DNA of 64,000 nt from Pontibacter harenae (GCF_020907245.1 NZ_JAJJWH010000001.1:242136-306135); one strand, 5' to 3'; shown: positions 1-9,874, counted from the first letter of the stretch. Numbers and translations: made by a program. The notes: generated from the sequence alone by a model not told the origin.

Positions 1-2836
1 CGTGACAGAGGTGGTATTCGGCGGCGGGGCTGCGGTTGCCCCTGAGAACATTGTCATAGTTCCTGACGGCGAAGGCTTCTATGTGCAGGTGACAGTGCCT
101 GCAGGCGCCGAGACAGGCCGTATCACGGTAACCAATCCTCAGGGCAGCGGCCAGAGCGAAGTATTCACCGTAATTGGTCCAACCATTACGTCTGTTTCAC
201 CTTCGGAGGGTTATATTGGTGACGAGGTGGTTATATCGGGCGAAAACCTGGAGGACACTGAGCGCGTGACGTTCAATGGCCTTGATGCAGATTTCGGGGC
301 AGTCACAGACGAGAACGGTAACACTGTGATCTACGCGGTGGTTCCAGAGGGTGCCGAGACAGGCCCTCTTGAGGTGACGACATCAGGTGGTGGCACGGCC
401 TCCGTTAATTTCGTTGTGCTGGAGCGTGTTCCAACGAACCTGACTATCAATCCTACCTCTGGAGAGGTGGGCGACCTTGTGACGATCTACGGCGAGAACC
501 TGGGCGATGTGACAGAGGTGGTATTCGGCGGTGGGGCTGCCGTTGCCACAGAGAACATCGTCATAGTTCCTGACGGTGAAAGCTTCTATGTGCAGGTGGC
601 AGTACCTGCAGGCGCCGAGACAGGCTCTATTACGGTCACCAACCCGCAGGGCAGCGGCCAAAGCGAGGTGTTCACTGTAATTGGTCCAACAATAACAAGC
701 GTCACTCCTGATCCTGCAAGACTAAACCAGGAAATTACAATCACAGGTGCCAGACTAAGTACAAATGGAACTGCGCCAACTGTGACATTCAATAGTATAG
801 AGGGAGGAGAGGTTCGTTTGGTAGGAGAAGTTTTTTCTTTTAACGAAACATCCGTGGTAGTAATAGTGCCTACTAACGCTGCTTCTGGTACTTTAACTCT
901 TACTACGGCAGAAGGACCTGCAGACTATGATAACTTTGAAGTACTTAGACCTGACGTAGTTTTAAATACTAATAATTTTACTGGTGAATTTACTGCTGCT
1001 GTTGGAAATACTTCTAACGTTCAGTCATATGTTGTATCTGGAACAAACTTTGCAGTTGGAGAAGAATCTTTAGCAATAACAGCTCCTGAACATTTCCAGA
1101 TTGCTACAGGCCCTAATGGCGAATGGGGGGCATCTCTTGAATTACCTTTAACAAACCTTGAGAGTGGAATGCTTGAGCCTACTACAATTTATGTAAGGTA
1201 TTTGCCAACCGAAGCAACCGAAGAAGCCCCACATACTGGCTCAATAGATCATATTACTGTAGGCGAGAGTGAGGCTCTGGTAGTGAATGGAACAGCTACA
1301 GCTGTTGATATTGACGTTGTTTCTCCTAACCCTGCAAGACTGTTAGAGCAAATAACAATCACAGGTACCAGGTTAAGGTACAATAATGAGAACCCAATTG
1401 TAACCTTCAATAATGTAATAGTAGGAGACGCTCGTGCGATAGGCGATATAGTATCTTCTACTGAAACATCCGTAACAGTAATAGTACCTACTAACGCTGC
1501 TTCTGGAACAATTGAACTTACAACATTTGAAGGAACTGCAGAGTATGAGAACTTCCAGGTGTTGCGACCTGATCTAGTACTGAATGCAGAGTTAACTGTT
1601 TTCACATCTACTTTAAACCAGCCATCAGCAGTTCAAACCTATACTGTAACTGGTTCTAATCTTGCAGTTGGCGAAACAGAGGTGGTTGTAACAGCTCCAG
1701 AGAATTTTCAAATAGCGCTTGATGCGGCAGGGCCATTTGAGTATCAGTTAAACATACCTCTTTCAAACGCTACAACTGGTACGCTTAACGAGACGCCTAT
1801 CTATATCAGGTACCTCCCAACAACAGAAGGCACACATAATGAGTTTATAAGCCATAACACAGAAGCAGAGAATGAGTTGTTAGCCGTGACGGGAACAACT
1901 GGAGTAGAGCCAACAATCACCCTTACTCCTACTACGCTTTACTTCAAAGCTGCTCCTGGAGATACTTCAGCAACGCAAACCTATTCAGTGAGTGGTATTT
2001 ATTTAAATGGCGACATTAACATCTCACTTGAAGATTTAGGAGTAGGGGTTGCGCATCGTTTCGAAATTTCAGAAGACAACGTTAGCTTTATTACTGCACC
2101 AATTACTTTAGAGGTTAATACAGATGGTGAAGTTAGCCCAACTAAAATTTATGTAAGATACGTACCAGGCGCGGAAGCTAGTACTAGTGATATACATAAT
2201 GAAAGATTAGTGCATAGTTCTATCAATGCAGAAACGAGGTATCTTGCACTTGAAGGCACGGCAAATGATCTTCCAGTAGAACTAGTCTCTTTCACGGCTC
2301 AGCAGCAGTCAAGCGGTACGGTTCTTAAATGGAAAACTGCTTCGGAGAAAGACAACGATCGCTTTGAGATAGAAATGGCTTATAACCCTATGGAAGGGTT
2401 TAGCAAAATAGGTGAAGTTAAGAGTAAGGTAGGTACTAGCTCTACGGCTACAAACTATACATACACGCACTTCTACAATGGCGAGGCCAGCACACGCTAC
2501 TATAGACTGAAGCAGATAGATACAGACGGTGTTACATTTGCTTACAGCAGTGTAGTGGCTGTGGAAGCTGTTGCAGAGGCAGTGCAAGTGTTAACAGTTG
2601 CTCCTAATCCAATTAACTATAGCTCTAAAGTGTACATCATGGCTAACAGCGATGGTAAAGCCATACTCCGTGTGAGCAACATAGCGGGTAAGCAGGTATA
2701 CTTTAAAGATGTAGAGGTAACTGCAGGAGAAAACGAGGTAAGCTTGCCGCTTTACGATAAGCTACCAAACGGCGTCTACATACTTACAGTAGAAGTAGAC
2801 GGTAAACTGCATCAAACAAAAGTGCTGAAGAGATAA
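1..2836 (+). CDS. IPT/TIG-repeat surface protein with T9SS sorting domain (5' truncated)
   Basis: The open frame runs in from before the window, so the N-terminus and signal peptide are not visible. The 944 visible residues begin with about three and a half IPT/TIG immunoglobulin-like domains (about residues 1-316, another at about 438-523). Three copies of a different module of about 110 residues follow (about 317-437, 524-632, 633-752), each ending in a motif like LxVxGTA. A domain starting LPVELVSF (about 755-865) precedes the C-terminal sorting domain (about 868-944), which has the NP, GK and NGVYILTV features of T9SS type A signals and ends KVLKR. TIG and sorting domains together indicate a large secreted or surface-anchored protein, perhaps for adhesion or polysaccharide binding; the ligand cannot be told. 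The first TIG units repeat at DNA level with a 507-bp period. A strong terminator follows directly. Confidence 0.9.
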   Translation, partial: VTEVVFGGGAAVAPENIVIVPDGEGFYVQVTVPAGAETGRITVTNPQGSGQSEVFTVIGPTITSVSPSEGYIGDEVVISGENLEDTERVTFNGLDADFGAVTDENGNTVIYAVVPEGAETGPLEVTTSGGGTASVNFVVLERVPTNLTINPTSGEVGDLVTIYGENLGDVTEVVFGGGAAVATENIVIVPDGESFYVQVAVPAGAETGSITVTNPQGSGQSEVFTVIGPTITSVTPDPARLNQEITITGARLSTNGTAPTVTFNSIEGGEVRLVGEVFSFNETSVVVIVPTNAASGTLTLTTAEGPADYDNFEVLRPDVVLNTNNFTGEFTAAVGNTSNVQSYVVSGTNFAVGEESLAITAPEHFQIATGPNGEWGASLELPLTNLESGMLEPTTIYVRYLPTEATEEAPHTGSIDHITVGESEALVVNGTATAVDIDVVSPNPARLLEQITITGTRLRYNNENPIVTFNNVIVGDARAIGDIVSSTETSVTVIVPTNAASGTIELTTFEGTAEYENFQVLRPDLVLNAELTVFTSTLNQPSAVQTYTVTGSNLAVGETEVVVTAPENFQIALDAAGPFEYQLNIPLSNATTGTLNETPIYIRYLPTTEGTHNEFISHNTEAENELLAVTGTTGVEPTITLTPTTLYFKAAPGDTSATQTYSVSGIYLNGDINISLEDLGVGVAHRFEISEDNVSFITAPITLEVNTDGEVSPTKIYVRYVPGAEASTSDIHNERLVHSSINAETRYLALEGTANDLPVELVSFTAQQQSSGTVLKWKTASEKDNDRFEIEMAYNPMEGFSKIGEVKSKVGTSSTATNYTYTHFYNGEASTRYYRLKQIDTDGVTFAYSSVVAVEAVAEAVQVLTVAPNPINYSSKVYIMANSDGKAILRVSNIAGKQVYFKDVEVTAGENEVSLPLYDKLPNGVYILTVEVDGKLHQTKVLKR
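2..700 (+). repeat. Tandem 507-bp TIG repeat (partial copies)
   Basis: The stretch from about 2 to 195 recurs at about 509 to 702 with only scattered, mostly third-position differences, giving a 507-bp (169-codon) period covering two TIG domains. The first copy is cut by the window edge. Such near-identical in-frame repeats expand and contract by recombination and can be collapsed in short-read assemblies. Confidence 0.85.
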
Positions 2837-2857
2837 AGAATGAAGCATTAATAAGAA

Positions 2858-2886
2858 AGCCTGGGGTAACAACCTCAGGCTTTTTT
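2858..2886 (+). terminator. Intrinsic terminator after the TIG protein
   Basis: A 10-bp stem with one G-U pair (2858-2867 with 2872-2881), loop of 4 nt, followed by six T. It lies 22 bases after the stop codon. Confidence 0.9.
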
Positions 2887-2992
2887 GTTGGCTAAATAGT
2901 ACTCCTGTTTTTGCTTTTTGCAAATATTTAAAAGTAGAGCAATCTGGAAAAGGAAGGATTGCGTAAGTGGTGCTTATTAAAATACCGAAGCA

Positions 2993-3023
2993 TTGGTTTA
3001 TTAAGAAGCATACTGTAATTTTG
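2993..3023 (+). promoter_or_regulatory. Bacteroidota-type promoter of glyA
   Basis: TAATTTTG at 3016-3023 matches the -7 consensus TAnnTTTG, and TTG at 2993-2995 lies 20 bases upstream as a -33 element. The start codon is 25 bases downstream. Confidence 0.65.
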
Positions 3024-3048
3024 GGAGCTTAAAAACCATATACATACG

Positions 3049-4323
3049 ATGCAAAAAGACACAGCCATCTTTGACCTTATAGCAAAAGAAAAAACCCGAC
3101 AAACGCACGGAATAGAACTGATTGCTTCTGAAAACTTTGTTTCGGAGCAGGTAATGCAGGCTATGGGAAGCGTAATGACGAATAAGTATGCAGAAGGCTT
3201 GCCAGGCAAACGCTATTATGGTGGCTGTGAAATAGTAGACCAGTCAGAGCAACTGGCTATTGATCGTGCAAAAGAGCTTTTCGGCGTAGAGTGGGTAAAC
3301 GTGCAGCCGCACTCTGGTGCACAGGCTAATTCAGCTGTTATGCTGGCCCTGCTTCAACCAGGCGATAAAATATTAGGCTTCGACCTGTCGCATGGTGGGC
3401 ACCTGACACACGGCTCGCCAGTAAACTTCTCTGGTAAGCTGTACAACCCAACGTTCTATGGTGTAGAGCAGGAAACAGGCTTGATAGATTTCGATAAAGT
3501 AGTAGAAATAGCTCGCCGCGAAAAACCAAAGCTGATCATCTGTGGAGCTTCGGCTTATTCCCGTGACTGGGACTATAAAAAACTGCGTCAGACTGCTGAT
3601 GAAGTAGGCGCTCTGTTGCTGGCTGATATCTCCCACCCTTCCGGGCTGATTGCACGCGGCTTGTTAAACAGCCCGTTTGAGCATTGCCATATCGTAACCA
3701 CCACTACCCACAAAACATTGCGTGGCCCACGTGGCGGTATGATTATGTTGGGTAAAGATTTCGAGAACCCTTACGGCATCAAAACACCGAAAGGCGAAAC
3801 ACGTATGATGTCGTCGTTGTTAGATGGCGCTGTGTTCCCTGGCACACAAGGCGGGCCACTAGAGCACGTTATCGCTGCAAAGGCTGTTGCTTACTTCGAG
3901 GCACTTTCTGATGACTACCTGGCATACGTGAAGCAGGTGCAGCAGAATGCACAGGCAATGGCAAAAGCATTTCTGGAGCGCGGTTACGATATCATATCAG
4001 GAGGCACAGACAACCACATGATGCTGATCGACCTTCGCTCAAAAGGGCTGACAGGTAAACTAGCCGAAAATACATTAGTGAAAGCTGATATTACCATTAA
4101 CAAAAACATGGTGCCTTTCGATGATAAATCACCGTTCGTGACATCGGGTATGCGTGTAGGTACAGCAGCCATAACAACAAGAGGTTTAAAAGAAAATGAC
4201 ATGGCACGCATTGTTGAATTGATCGATGATGTATTGCTTAACAATGAAAACGAGAGCAAGATCGAAGCTGTGCGCAAAGAGATAAATACCTGGATGAACC
4301 AGTATCCACTCTTCGCATACTAA
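3049..4323 (+). CDS. glyA: Serine hydroxymethyltransferase
   Basis: GlyA interconverts serine plus tetrahydrofolate and glycine plus 5,10-methylenetetrahydrofolate, the main cytosolic source of one-carbon units. The 424-residue protein has the usual family length. It begins with the IELIASENF region and contains the PLP-lysine motif [13 protein letters not shown] with Lys about residue 222. The ADISHPSGL and GGTDNHM segments are also family hallmarks. The ATG start follows a TAnnTTTG promoter. tatC starts 21 bases after the stop and may be co-transcribed. Metabolically it connects with metF and metH further along the window, though those are 42-46 kb away. Intact. Confidence 0.97.
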   Translation: MQKDTAIFDLIAKEKTRQTHGIELIASENFVSEQVMQAMGSVMTNKYAEGLPGKRYYGGCEIVDQSEQLAIDRAKELFGVEWVNVQPHSGAQANSAVMLALLQPGDKILGFDLSHGGHLTHGSPVNFSGKLYNPTFYGVEQETGLIDFDKVVEIARREKPKLIICGASAYSRDWDYKKLRQTADEVGALLLADISHPSGLIARGLLNSPFEHCHIVTTTTHKTLRGPRGGMIMLGKDFENPYGIKTPKGETRMMSSLLDGAVFPGTQGGPLEHVIAAKAVAYFEALSDDYLAYVKQVQQNAQAMAKAFLERGYDIISGGTDNHMMLIDLRSKGLTGKLAENTLVKADITINKNMVPFDDKSPFVTSGMRVGTAAITTRGLKENDMARIVELIDDVLLNNENESKIEAVRKEINTWMNQYPLFAY

Positions 4324-4344
4324 TATCTGTAACTGCCCACTTTG

Positions 4345-5190
4345 ATGGACCAACCACGCATAGGAGAACAAGAGCCACAGGAGGAGATGACCTTTATAGA
4401 TCATCTCGAGGAACTGCGATGGCATCTCATCAGAGCCCTGGGTTCTATATTTGTATTCGGAACGATAGCCTTTCTAGCGAAGGGCTTTGTGTTCCACGAT
4501 ATTATTTTAGCTCCGTCGCGCACTGATTTTCTTAGCTATAGGCTGATGTGTGAGTTAGGCGAGCGAATGGGTTCTACGGCGCTTTGTATAACTGACATGG
4601 GCTTTACAATACAAAGCCGCCAAATGAGTGGGCAGTTTGCCATGCACCTGCTGGTGTCTGCCATACTTGGTCTGGCCTGTGCTTTTCCGTATGCTTTCTG
4701 GGAAATTTGGCGCTTTGTAAGCCCTGGCTTGTACCCAGAGGAAAGAAAGAACTCGCGTGGGGCTGTTTTCTTTGTGTCTGTGTTGTTTATAATGGGGCTA
4801 CTGTTTGGCTATTATGTAGTCTCCCCTATTTCCATCAACTTTTTGGCAGGCTACCAGGTCGACCCTACAATCTTAAATGAGTTTGACCTGTCTTCGTACA
4901 TCTCTACGCTCACAACGTTGTGCCTGTCTTGTGCGTTTATGTTTGAGATGCCTGTTATAGTTTACTTCTTTACAAAGGCAGGTATCTTATCGCCTGAGTT
5001 AATGAAGTTGTACAGGCGACATGCCATTGTGGTTATACTTGTAATTTCGGCTATTATAACGCCGCCAGACGTAATAAGCCAAATACTCATTGCGCTCCCG
5101 CTAACATTGCTCTACGAAGTAAGTATCAGTGTTTCCAGGTCTATCAGAAATGCAGATTTAAAGAGATTGAACGAAAACAATACAATATAA
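4345..5190 (+). CDS. tatC: Sec-independent protein translocase TatC
   Basis: TatC is the multispanning inner-membrane receptor for twin-arginine signal peptides in the Tat pathway. The 281-residue protein opens with the family signature MTFIDHLEELRWHLIRA after a short acidic N-terminus and has about six hydrophobic segments, including the FPYAFWEIWRFVSPGLYPEE region, a well-conserved part of TatC. I prefer the ATG at 4345 to the TTG one codon earlier. The insertion after the first membrane segment, containing two cysteines, is long, as is common in Bacteroidota. The stop codon overlaps the rpiB start by one base (TAATG), so the two are translationally coupled. No tatA is visible here. Confidence 0.95.
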   Translation: MDQPRIGEQEPQEEMTFIDHLEELRWHLIRALGSIFVFGTIAFLAKGFVFHDIILAPSRTDFLSYRLMCELGERMGSTALCITDMGFTIQSRQMSGQFAMHLLVSAILGLACAFPYAFWEIWRFVSPGLYPEERKNSRGAVFFVSVLFIMGLLFGYYVVSPISINFLAGYQVDPTILNEFDLSSYISTLTTLCLSCAFMFEMPVIVYFFTKAGILSPELMKLYRRHAIVVILVISAIITPPDVISQILIALPLTLLYEVSISVSRSIRNADLKRLNENNTI

Positions 5191-5627
5191 TGGCTAACAA
5201 AATTGCTATAGGAGGAGACCATGCTGGCTTTACTTATAAGGCTATGCTGAAAACAGTGTTGGAAGAACTTGGTCATACCATACAGGACTTTGGCCCCGAT
5301 TCTGATGCGTCTGTAGATTACCCTGATCATGTGCATCCGCTGGCAAAGGCAGTGGTGAACAAAGAGGCAGATTTAGGTGTACTGATTTGCGGAAGCGGTA
5401 ACGGTGTTGCTATAACGGCAAACAAGCACCAGGGAGTACGCGCAGCACTATGCTGGCAGCCTGAAATAGCAGCACTTGCCCGCAGCCACAACAATGCAAA
5501 CGTGCTTTGTATTCCTGCGCGCTTTGTATCAGAAGAAGTTGCAAAAGAAATGCTACGGGTTTTCCTGGAAACAGAATTCGAAGGTGGTCGCCACCAAAAC
5601 AGAGTAAATAAAATTGCCGCCTGCTAA
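5190..5627 (+). CDS. rpiB: Ribose 5-phosphate isomerase B
   Basis: RpiB interconverts ribose 5-phosphate and ribulose 5-phosphate in the non-oxidative pentose phosphate pathway. At 145 residues it has the normal length for the RpiB/LacAB family. Motifs are IAIGGDHAGF at the N-terminus, DYPDHVHPLA, and the catalytic cysteine region CGSGNGVAITANK (Cys about residue 67). It is coupled to tatC through a one-base overlap. Its stop codon lies in the loop of a terminator hairpin that also serves the convergent gene. Confidence 0.95.
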   Translation: MANKIAIGGDHAGFTYKAMLKTVLEELGHTIQDFGPDSDASVDYPDHVHPLAKAVVNKEADLGVLICGSGNGVAITANKHQGVRAALCWQPEIAALARSHNNANVLCIPARFVSEEVAKEMLRVFLETEFEGGRHQNRVNKIAAC

Positions 5628-5637
5628 GCGGCAATTT
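5611..5637. terminator. Shared bidirectional terminator
   Basis: A perfect 10-bp stem (5611-5620 with 5628-5637) with a 7-nt loop and A/T runs on both sides. The rpiB stop codon is in the loop, and the stop of the convergent minus-strand gene touches the other end. Confidence 0.85.
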
Positions 5638-7034
5638 TATTTTAATTTAAACACGCCTGGTGTAGCTGTTGGGCTATACAACTCAAAAATGCCAGGCAGC
5701 TTATACTGCAACTCCTGCATCATGCCTGCTTTGTCAATAATATAAGTAGGCTTTTCCTGTATAAAGTTGAGGTAAATGGCATGCACGGCTTCATAATTGT
5801 TGAGCTGGGCGAAGTGCCTTTGGGATAAGCGCCAGTTTAGGTAAGGCGTAGCCAGTTTATTTTGGATATAGTAGCTTCTGTCGTTGCCTAAAACAAGCAC
5901 GGTAGCATTTGCTGGTGTGGCAGGAGCCTGTGGTAAGAGTAAAGCAGACTCCTCTAACGCTATAAGGCCATCAATTTTAAGCGGATCTCGATAGCGTAAA
6001 AGAACAACACTGGCTACTATAAGCAAAAACAGGGTATTCAAAATCCATGCTTTTCTGGAAGAAGTAAAAATATACTCGCTGAAATAAGCAACGGCAGGTA
6101 AAGCCATCACAAAGGTGCCTGCAGATACTTCCTCTCTTGTAAAGATAACCACCAGGCTTACGATAAGCCAAACCCACATAAGTTGCTGAAACTTTACCTG
6201 GAAAACCAGGCGTTGCGGAAGCGAGGCGGCACTAAGTAGCCCCAAAAGCAAAACCAGCGCAGGTGCCGCCAAAAGAATAGCCAAGTCATCAGGAGGGAGT
6301 AAAAAGTTGATGTTAAACCTCCAGGGACGCAGGAGATGTAGGTCCAGGAAAAACTGCTGAGAACCGACATACATGTAGTAGGTCATGAGCACAGCATACG
6401 GAAACAGAAAACCGCACAGCGTTAGCAAAAAACTGCGGAAGGAGTTGGAGGCAAAAAGTATAACGGCAAACAAGCCCATCAGCAGGAAAAGCGCTAGCGG
6501 CAAATAACTTAAAGCAGCTAAGCCCAACATAAAACCACCCACAAATAGCCTGTGGCTATCTAATCCTTCCCGCGATAGCGTTAAAAAGTACGGCAGCGAC
6601 ATGATCACAAACGTGTTGCCAATAAGCAACGGCGTAAGCATATCGAACTCAAACGTGATACTGCCTAAAAGCAAATACAGTAGCGCAGGCAGGTAGTTTT
6701 GGCTTCCGTAAACATTGTGCCTGTTAAAAGTGCTGTTCAATACCAAACATTGTATCAAGAGCAAAACAGTAGCCACTACTCTGTAAACAACTACAGAACG
6801 GCCTACAACCAAATCAATCAGCCAGTAAAACATAGCTGAGAGTGGAGCCGTGTTATCGTAAATGTCATGGTACATCTCAAAGCCGTCTGCCATGCGTTCG
6901 CCTATCAGCATATATAACAGTTCTGGCGCTGTAGTAGGAAAACCAAAGAAGATAAGCGGTAGCCGTAGCGCAAGGTACAGCAATACCAGCAAGATAAGTC
7001 GGGAAGGTAATATGCTTCGGAAGTAACGAATCAA
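5637..7034 (-). CDS. Polytopic membrane protein, GT-C/GT39-like or DUF6427-like
   Basis: The 465-residue protein is almost wholly hydrophobic, with roughly 10-12 membrane segments and a short soluble C-terminus. After the first segment comes a loop with GERMADGFEMYHDIYDNTAPL, which resembles the first periplasmic loop of GT-C glycosyltransferases, where an acidic residue is catalytic, and is followed by a VVYRV helix. The C-terminal part (about 370-465) is soluble-like, including VLVLGNDRSYYIQNK. This suggests a lipid-linked sugar transferase or a related integral protein, but the family assignment is by pattern only. It stands alone on the minus strand between rpiB and rbfA. Confidence 0.75.
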   Translation of the reverse strand: MIRYFRSILPSRLILLVLLYLALRLPLIFFGFPTTAPELLYMLIGERMADGFEMYHDIYDNTAPLSAMFYWLIDLVVGRSVVVYRVVATVLLLIQCLVLNSTFNRHNVYGSQNYLPALLYLLLGSITFEFDMLTPLLIGNTFVIMSLPYFLTLSREGLDSHRLFVGGFMLGLAALSYLPLALFLLMGLFAVILFASNSFRSFLLTLCGFLFPYAVLMTYYMYVGSQQFFLDLHLLRPWRFNINFLLPPDDLAILLAAPALVLLLGLLSAASLPQRLVFQVKFQQLMWVWLIVSLVVIFTREEVSAGTFVMALPAVAYFSEYIFTSSRKAWILNTLFLLIVASVVLLRYRDPLKIDGLIALEESALLLPQAPATPANATVLVLGNDRSYYIQNKLATPYLNWRLSQRHFAQLNNYEAVHAIYLNFIQEKPTYIIDKAGMMQELQYKLPGIFELYSPTATPGVFKLK

Positions 7035-7132
7035 GGAAAGAAGGAGTTAAAGAACTAAACACCTGCCTATGCGAAATGAGTAGGCGCTTTAGGGGTAAAA
7101 ATGCAAAATTAATATGATATTTGCATCTTCAT

Positions 7133-7540
7133 ATGGAAAGTAAAAGACAACAGAAATTTTCGCGCCTTATTCAGAAGGAGTTGGCGGAGATCTTTCAGAG
7201 AGAGGTGCCGCACTTGTTCGGAGGGGCTTATATATCAATTAGCGTAGTGCGTGTGTCGCCCGACCTTGGGCTGGCACGTGTGTACCTAAGCGTGATGATG
7301 GCTAATAACAACGAAGAGTTGTTGCAGGAGGTACGCGTGAATACCAAAACAATACGCCATTTGCTGGCGCAACGCATTAAAAGCCAGGTTCGCGTTATAC
7401 CTGAGCTGGTGTTTCACCTGGATGATACCGCAGAATACGCCTCACGCATGGACAAACTGTTTGAGAACCTCGAGATTCCTCCCGCTCCTGAAGAGAGTGA
7501 GGATGACGATGCAGAGGACGATACTTATACCGACAGATAA
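7133..7540 (+). CDS. rbfA: Ribosome-binding factor A
   Basis: RbfA binds the 30S subunit during late maturation and cold adaptation. The protein opens MESKRQQKFSRLIQKELAEIFQRE, matching the first helix of the KH-like RbfA fold, and contains VRVSPDLGLARVYLSV and the VPELVFHLDDTAEYASRMDKL segment typical of the family. The last 20 residues are an acidic tail. I chose the ATG at 7133 over the TTG four codons earlier. It heads a same-strand run with a methyltransferase and a LolC/E-like permease; rbfA next to the permease is common in Bacteroidota. Confidence 0.93.
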   Translation: MESKRQQKFSRLIQKELAEIFQREVPHLFGGAYISISVVRVSPDLGLARVYLSVMMANNNEELLQEVRVNTKTIRHLLAQRIKSQVRVIPELVFHLDDTAEYASRMDKLFENLEIPPAPEESEDDDAEDDTYTDR

Positions 7541-7557
7541 AGCTTTGCTTCACCCTT

Positions 7558-8367
7558 ATGCAGTATGATCCGATAAAGCGTGTGTTGGGCGATATGTTCA
7601 ACAAGACGCCTTTTCTGCGCCAAGTTTTCTTTAACCTGTTAGACCTGTTACTGCTTCGCTCGTGGCACGTGCACAAAGAGCTTCGTGCCTGGGCCGCTAA
7701 CAGAAAAGATAAAGAACAGTGCATTCTGGATGCGGGTGCTGGTTTTGGGCAGTACACGTACTACCTCTCCAGCATGAGTAGCAAGTGGAATATTTTAGCT
7801 GTTGATGTAAAAGAAGAGCAGGTTTCAGATAACAATAAGTTCTTCAGGGCTATTAACAGGCACAATGTACTCTTCAAGATTGAAGACCTGGTGCAGTTTA
7901 GGCAGCCAAACACCTACGATCTGGCACTGTCGGTAGATGTGATGGAGCATATACTGGAAGATGTGGAAGTGTTTAAGAACATTTATGCTTCTTTGCGTTC
8001 AGGTGGTATGCTGGTTATCTCTACTCCTTCCGACCAAGGCGGCTCCGATGTGCATGGCGATAGCGAAGCCTCTTTTATAGAAGAACACGTAAGAGACGGC
8101 TACAACATACAGGAAATTCAGGATAAGCTACGTATAGCAGGTTTCAGAAAAACTGAGGCACGATACTCTTATGGAAAGCCAGGGCAAATATCGTGGCGCT
8201 TGTCTATGAAATACCCGCTGCTAATGCTAAATGCCTCGAAAGCTTTTTTTATACTGCTGCCGTTCTATTACCTCCTCACATTCCCGATTAGCCTGGTGCT
8301 GAACTGGATGGATGTAAACAACAAGCAGGCTTCAGGTACAGGCTTGATCGTAAAAGCATGGAAGTAA
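7558..8367 (+). CDS. Class I SAM-dependent methyltransferase
   Basis: The 269-residue protein has the SAM-binding motif I DAGAGFGQYT (about residue 60), an acidic strand-2 end (AVDVKEEQ), and the DLALSVDVMEHI segment followed by SLRSGGMLVISTPS, as in UbiE-like methyltransferases. The C-terminal 60 residues include a hydrophobic stretch, PLLMLNASKAFFILLPFYYLL, that may associate with the membrane. The substrate is unknown. It starts 17 bases after rbfA and is probably in the same transcript. Confidence 0.88.
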   Translation: MQYDPIKRVLGDMFNKTPFLRQVFFNLLDLLLLRSWHVHKELRAWAANRKDKEQCILDAGAGFGQYTYYLSSMSSKWNILAVDVKEEQVSDNNKFFRAINRHNVLFKIEDLVQFRQPNTYDLALSVDVMEHILEDVEVFKNIYASLRSGGMLVISTPSDQGGSDVHGDSEASFIEEHVRDGYNIQEIQDKLRIAGFRKTEARYSYGKPGQISWRLSMKYPLLMLNASKAFFILLPFYYLLTFPISLVLNWMDVNNKQASGTGLIVKAWK

Positions 8368-8484
8368 CTTTCGAGTTACGGCAGAATAATTCTGGTCTAC
8401 GAGTTGTGTATACGATAAACCTAAATACAATAATTGCAGTAGTTGCTTCGTAAGCGATAAACGGACAACGATCAACGAAAATAA

Positions 8485-9708
8485 ATGAATGTACCTTTTC
8501 TGATAGCGAAGCGATATTTTTTCTCTAGAAAGAAGAGGAGCATCATTAGTATTATATCTAACATTGCTATGATAGGCGTTGCCGTAGGCACGATGGCGCT
8601 TATTATTGTGCTGTCGGTATTTAACGGCCTGGAAGACCTTATCCGCGAGATTTACAGCAGCTTCGACCCTGATCTGAAAATAAGTTCTGTGGAGGGCAAG
8701 TCGTTTGAGACAGACACAGAATTTATGAACCGCATCCGGCGCATGCCAGGCATAGCGGTAGTATCGGAGGTGATAGAGGATAATGCCCTGCTGCGCTACA
8801 ACGACCGGCAGATGGTGGTGAAGATAAAAGGCGTTAGCGAAAATTTCTTTCAGCAGAACGAGATCGACTCTTCGGTGGTAGAGGGGCACAGCCAGCTTAT
8901 AAAAGATGATGATTACCATGCGCTCGTAGGGCGCGGCATACAGTACCAACTCTCTATAAGGCCTAATAATAGCTTTATTCCATTACAGTTTCTGTACCCT
9001 CGCAATACGCCTTTTAACCCGCTTAACCCTGAGGGGGCGTTTAATCAGCAGAACATATTGCCTGGCGGTGTATTTGCCATCGAGCGCCAATATGACGATG
9101 CCTATGTGTTTGTGCCGCTAAATTTTGCAGCAGAGCTTTTAGAGTATGGTCGCCGCCGCACAGCCCTTGAGATTAAGGTAGCAGATGGGTTTAGAGTAGC
9201 AGATGTAAAGCGCTCGCTGCAGCAGTTGCTAGGCGAAAATTTTAATGTACTGAACAGCGATGAGCAACATACAAGCTTGTTAAGAGCGGTGAAGGTAGAG
9301 AAGCTTTTTGTGTTCATTACTTTTGCCTTTATTTTGCTTATTGCCTCTCTTAATATCTTCTTCTCGCTTTCTATGCTAGTTATCGATAAGAAAAAAGATA
9401 TTGCTATACTAGCCTCTATGGGAGCAACGGCTACTACCATCCGTAATATTTTCTTGCTAGAAGGAGCTTTAGTGGCATTTATAGGCGCAGCTTATGGTCT
9501 GTCGCTGGGTATGTTGGTTTGCAATTTGCAACAGACATTCGGGCTGGTGTCGATGGGTATGGCCACTTCGGTGGTAGACTCCTACCCTGTTAAAATGGAG
9601 GTCAGAGATTTTGCGTTAACAGGTTTAGCCATCGTAGTCATTACCATTTTAGTATCCATCAGGCCTGCACAAAGAGCTGCCGCCATGTCTGTAACAGATA
9701 ACCTCTAG
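8485..9708 (+). CDS. FtsX-like ABC permease, LolC/LolE type
   Basis: The 407-residue membrane protein starts with the LolC/E signature FLIAKRYFFSRKKRSIISIIS and one membrane helix, has a large periplasmic MacB-PCD-like domain (about 50-270), and then three C-terminal helices of the FtsX permease domain (VFITFAFILLIASLNIFFSLSMLV, with IAILASMGATATTIRNIF after it). LolCE with the LolD ATPase extracts lipoproteins from the inner membrane. No ATPase gene is adjacent, so the role is inferred from family similarity. Intact and of normal length. Confidence 0.88.
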   Translation: MNVPFLIAKRYFFSRKKRSIISIISNIAMIGVAVGTMALIIVLSVFNGLEDLIREIYSSFDPDLKISSVEGKSFETDTEFMNRIRRMPGIAVVSEVIEDNALLRYNDRQMVVKIKGVSENFFQQNEIDSSVVEGHSQLIKDDDYHALVGRGIQYQLSIRPNNSFIPLQFLYPRNTPFNPLNPEGAFNQQNILPGGVFAIERQYDDAYVFVPLNFAAELLEYGRRRTALEIKVADGFRVADVKRSLQQLLGENFNVLNSDEQHTSLLRAVKVEKLFVFITFAFILLIASLNIFFSLSMLVIDKKKDIAILASMGATATTIRNIFLLEGALVAFIGAAYGLSLGMLVCNLQQTFGLVSMGMATSVVDSYPVKMEVRDFALTGLAIVVITILVSIRPAQRAAAMSVTDNL

Positions 9709-9866
9709 TTCAACTCACTCCTAATTTAATTATTGCCTCTTCTTCTTATAAATGTATTACGGCCATAAATAGTGGTGGGTGGAGAGGCTGCTGAATATCT
9801 CTTAAAATGAACTATTGTTTATCAATTTCATGGAAATTTAAGATAGGATATTAGCTGTTTTACAAT

Positions 9867-9874
9867 TAAATTTG
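9867..9874 (+). promoter_or_regulatory. -7 element of the SNF2 helicase gene
   Basis: TAAATTTG matches TAnnTTTG, 22 bases before the ATG. I see no convincing -33 TTG. Confidence 0.5.

Noticed and set aside
7121-7132. TTG start of rbfA four codons upstream
   Set aside because: The ATG at 7133 gives the standard family N-terminus; the added residues do not match the family.
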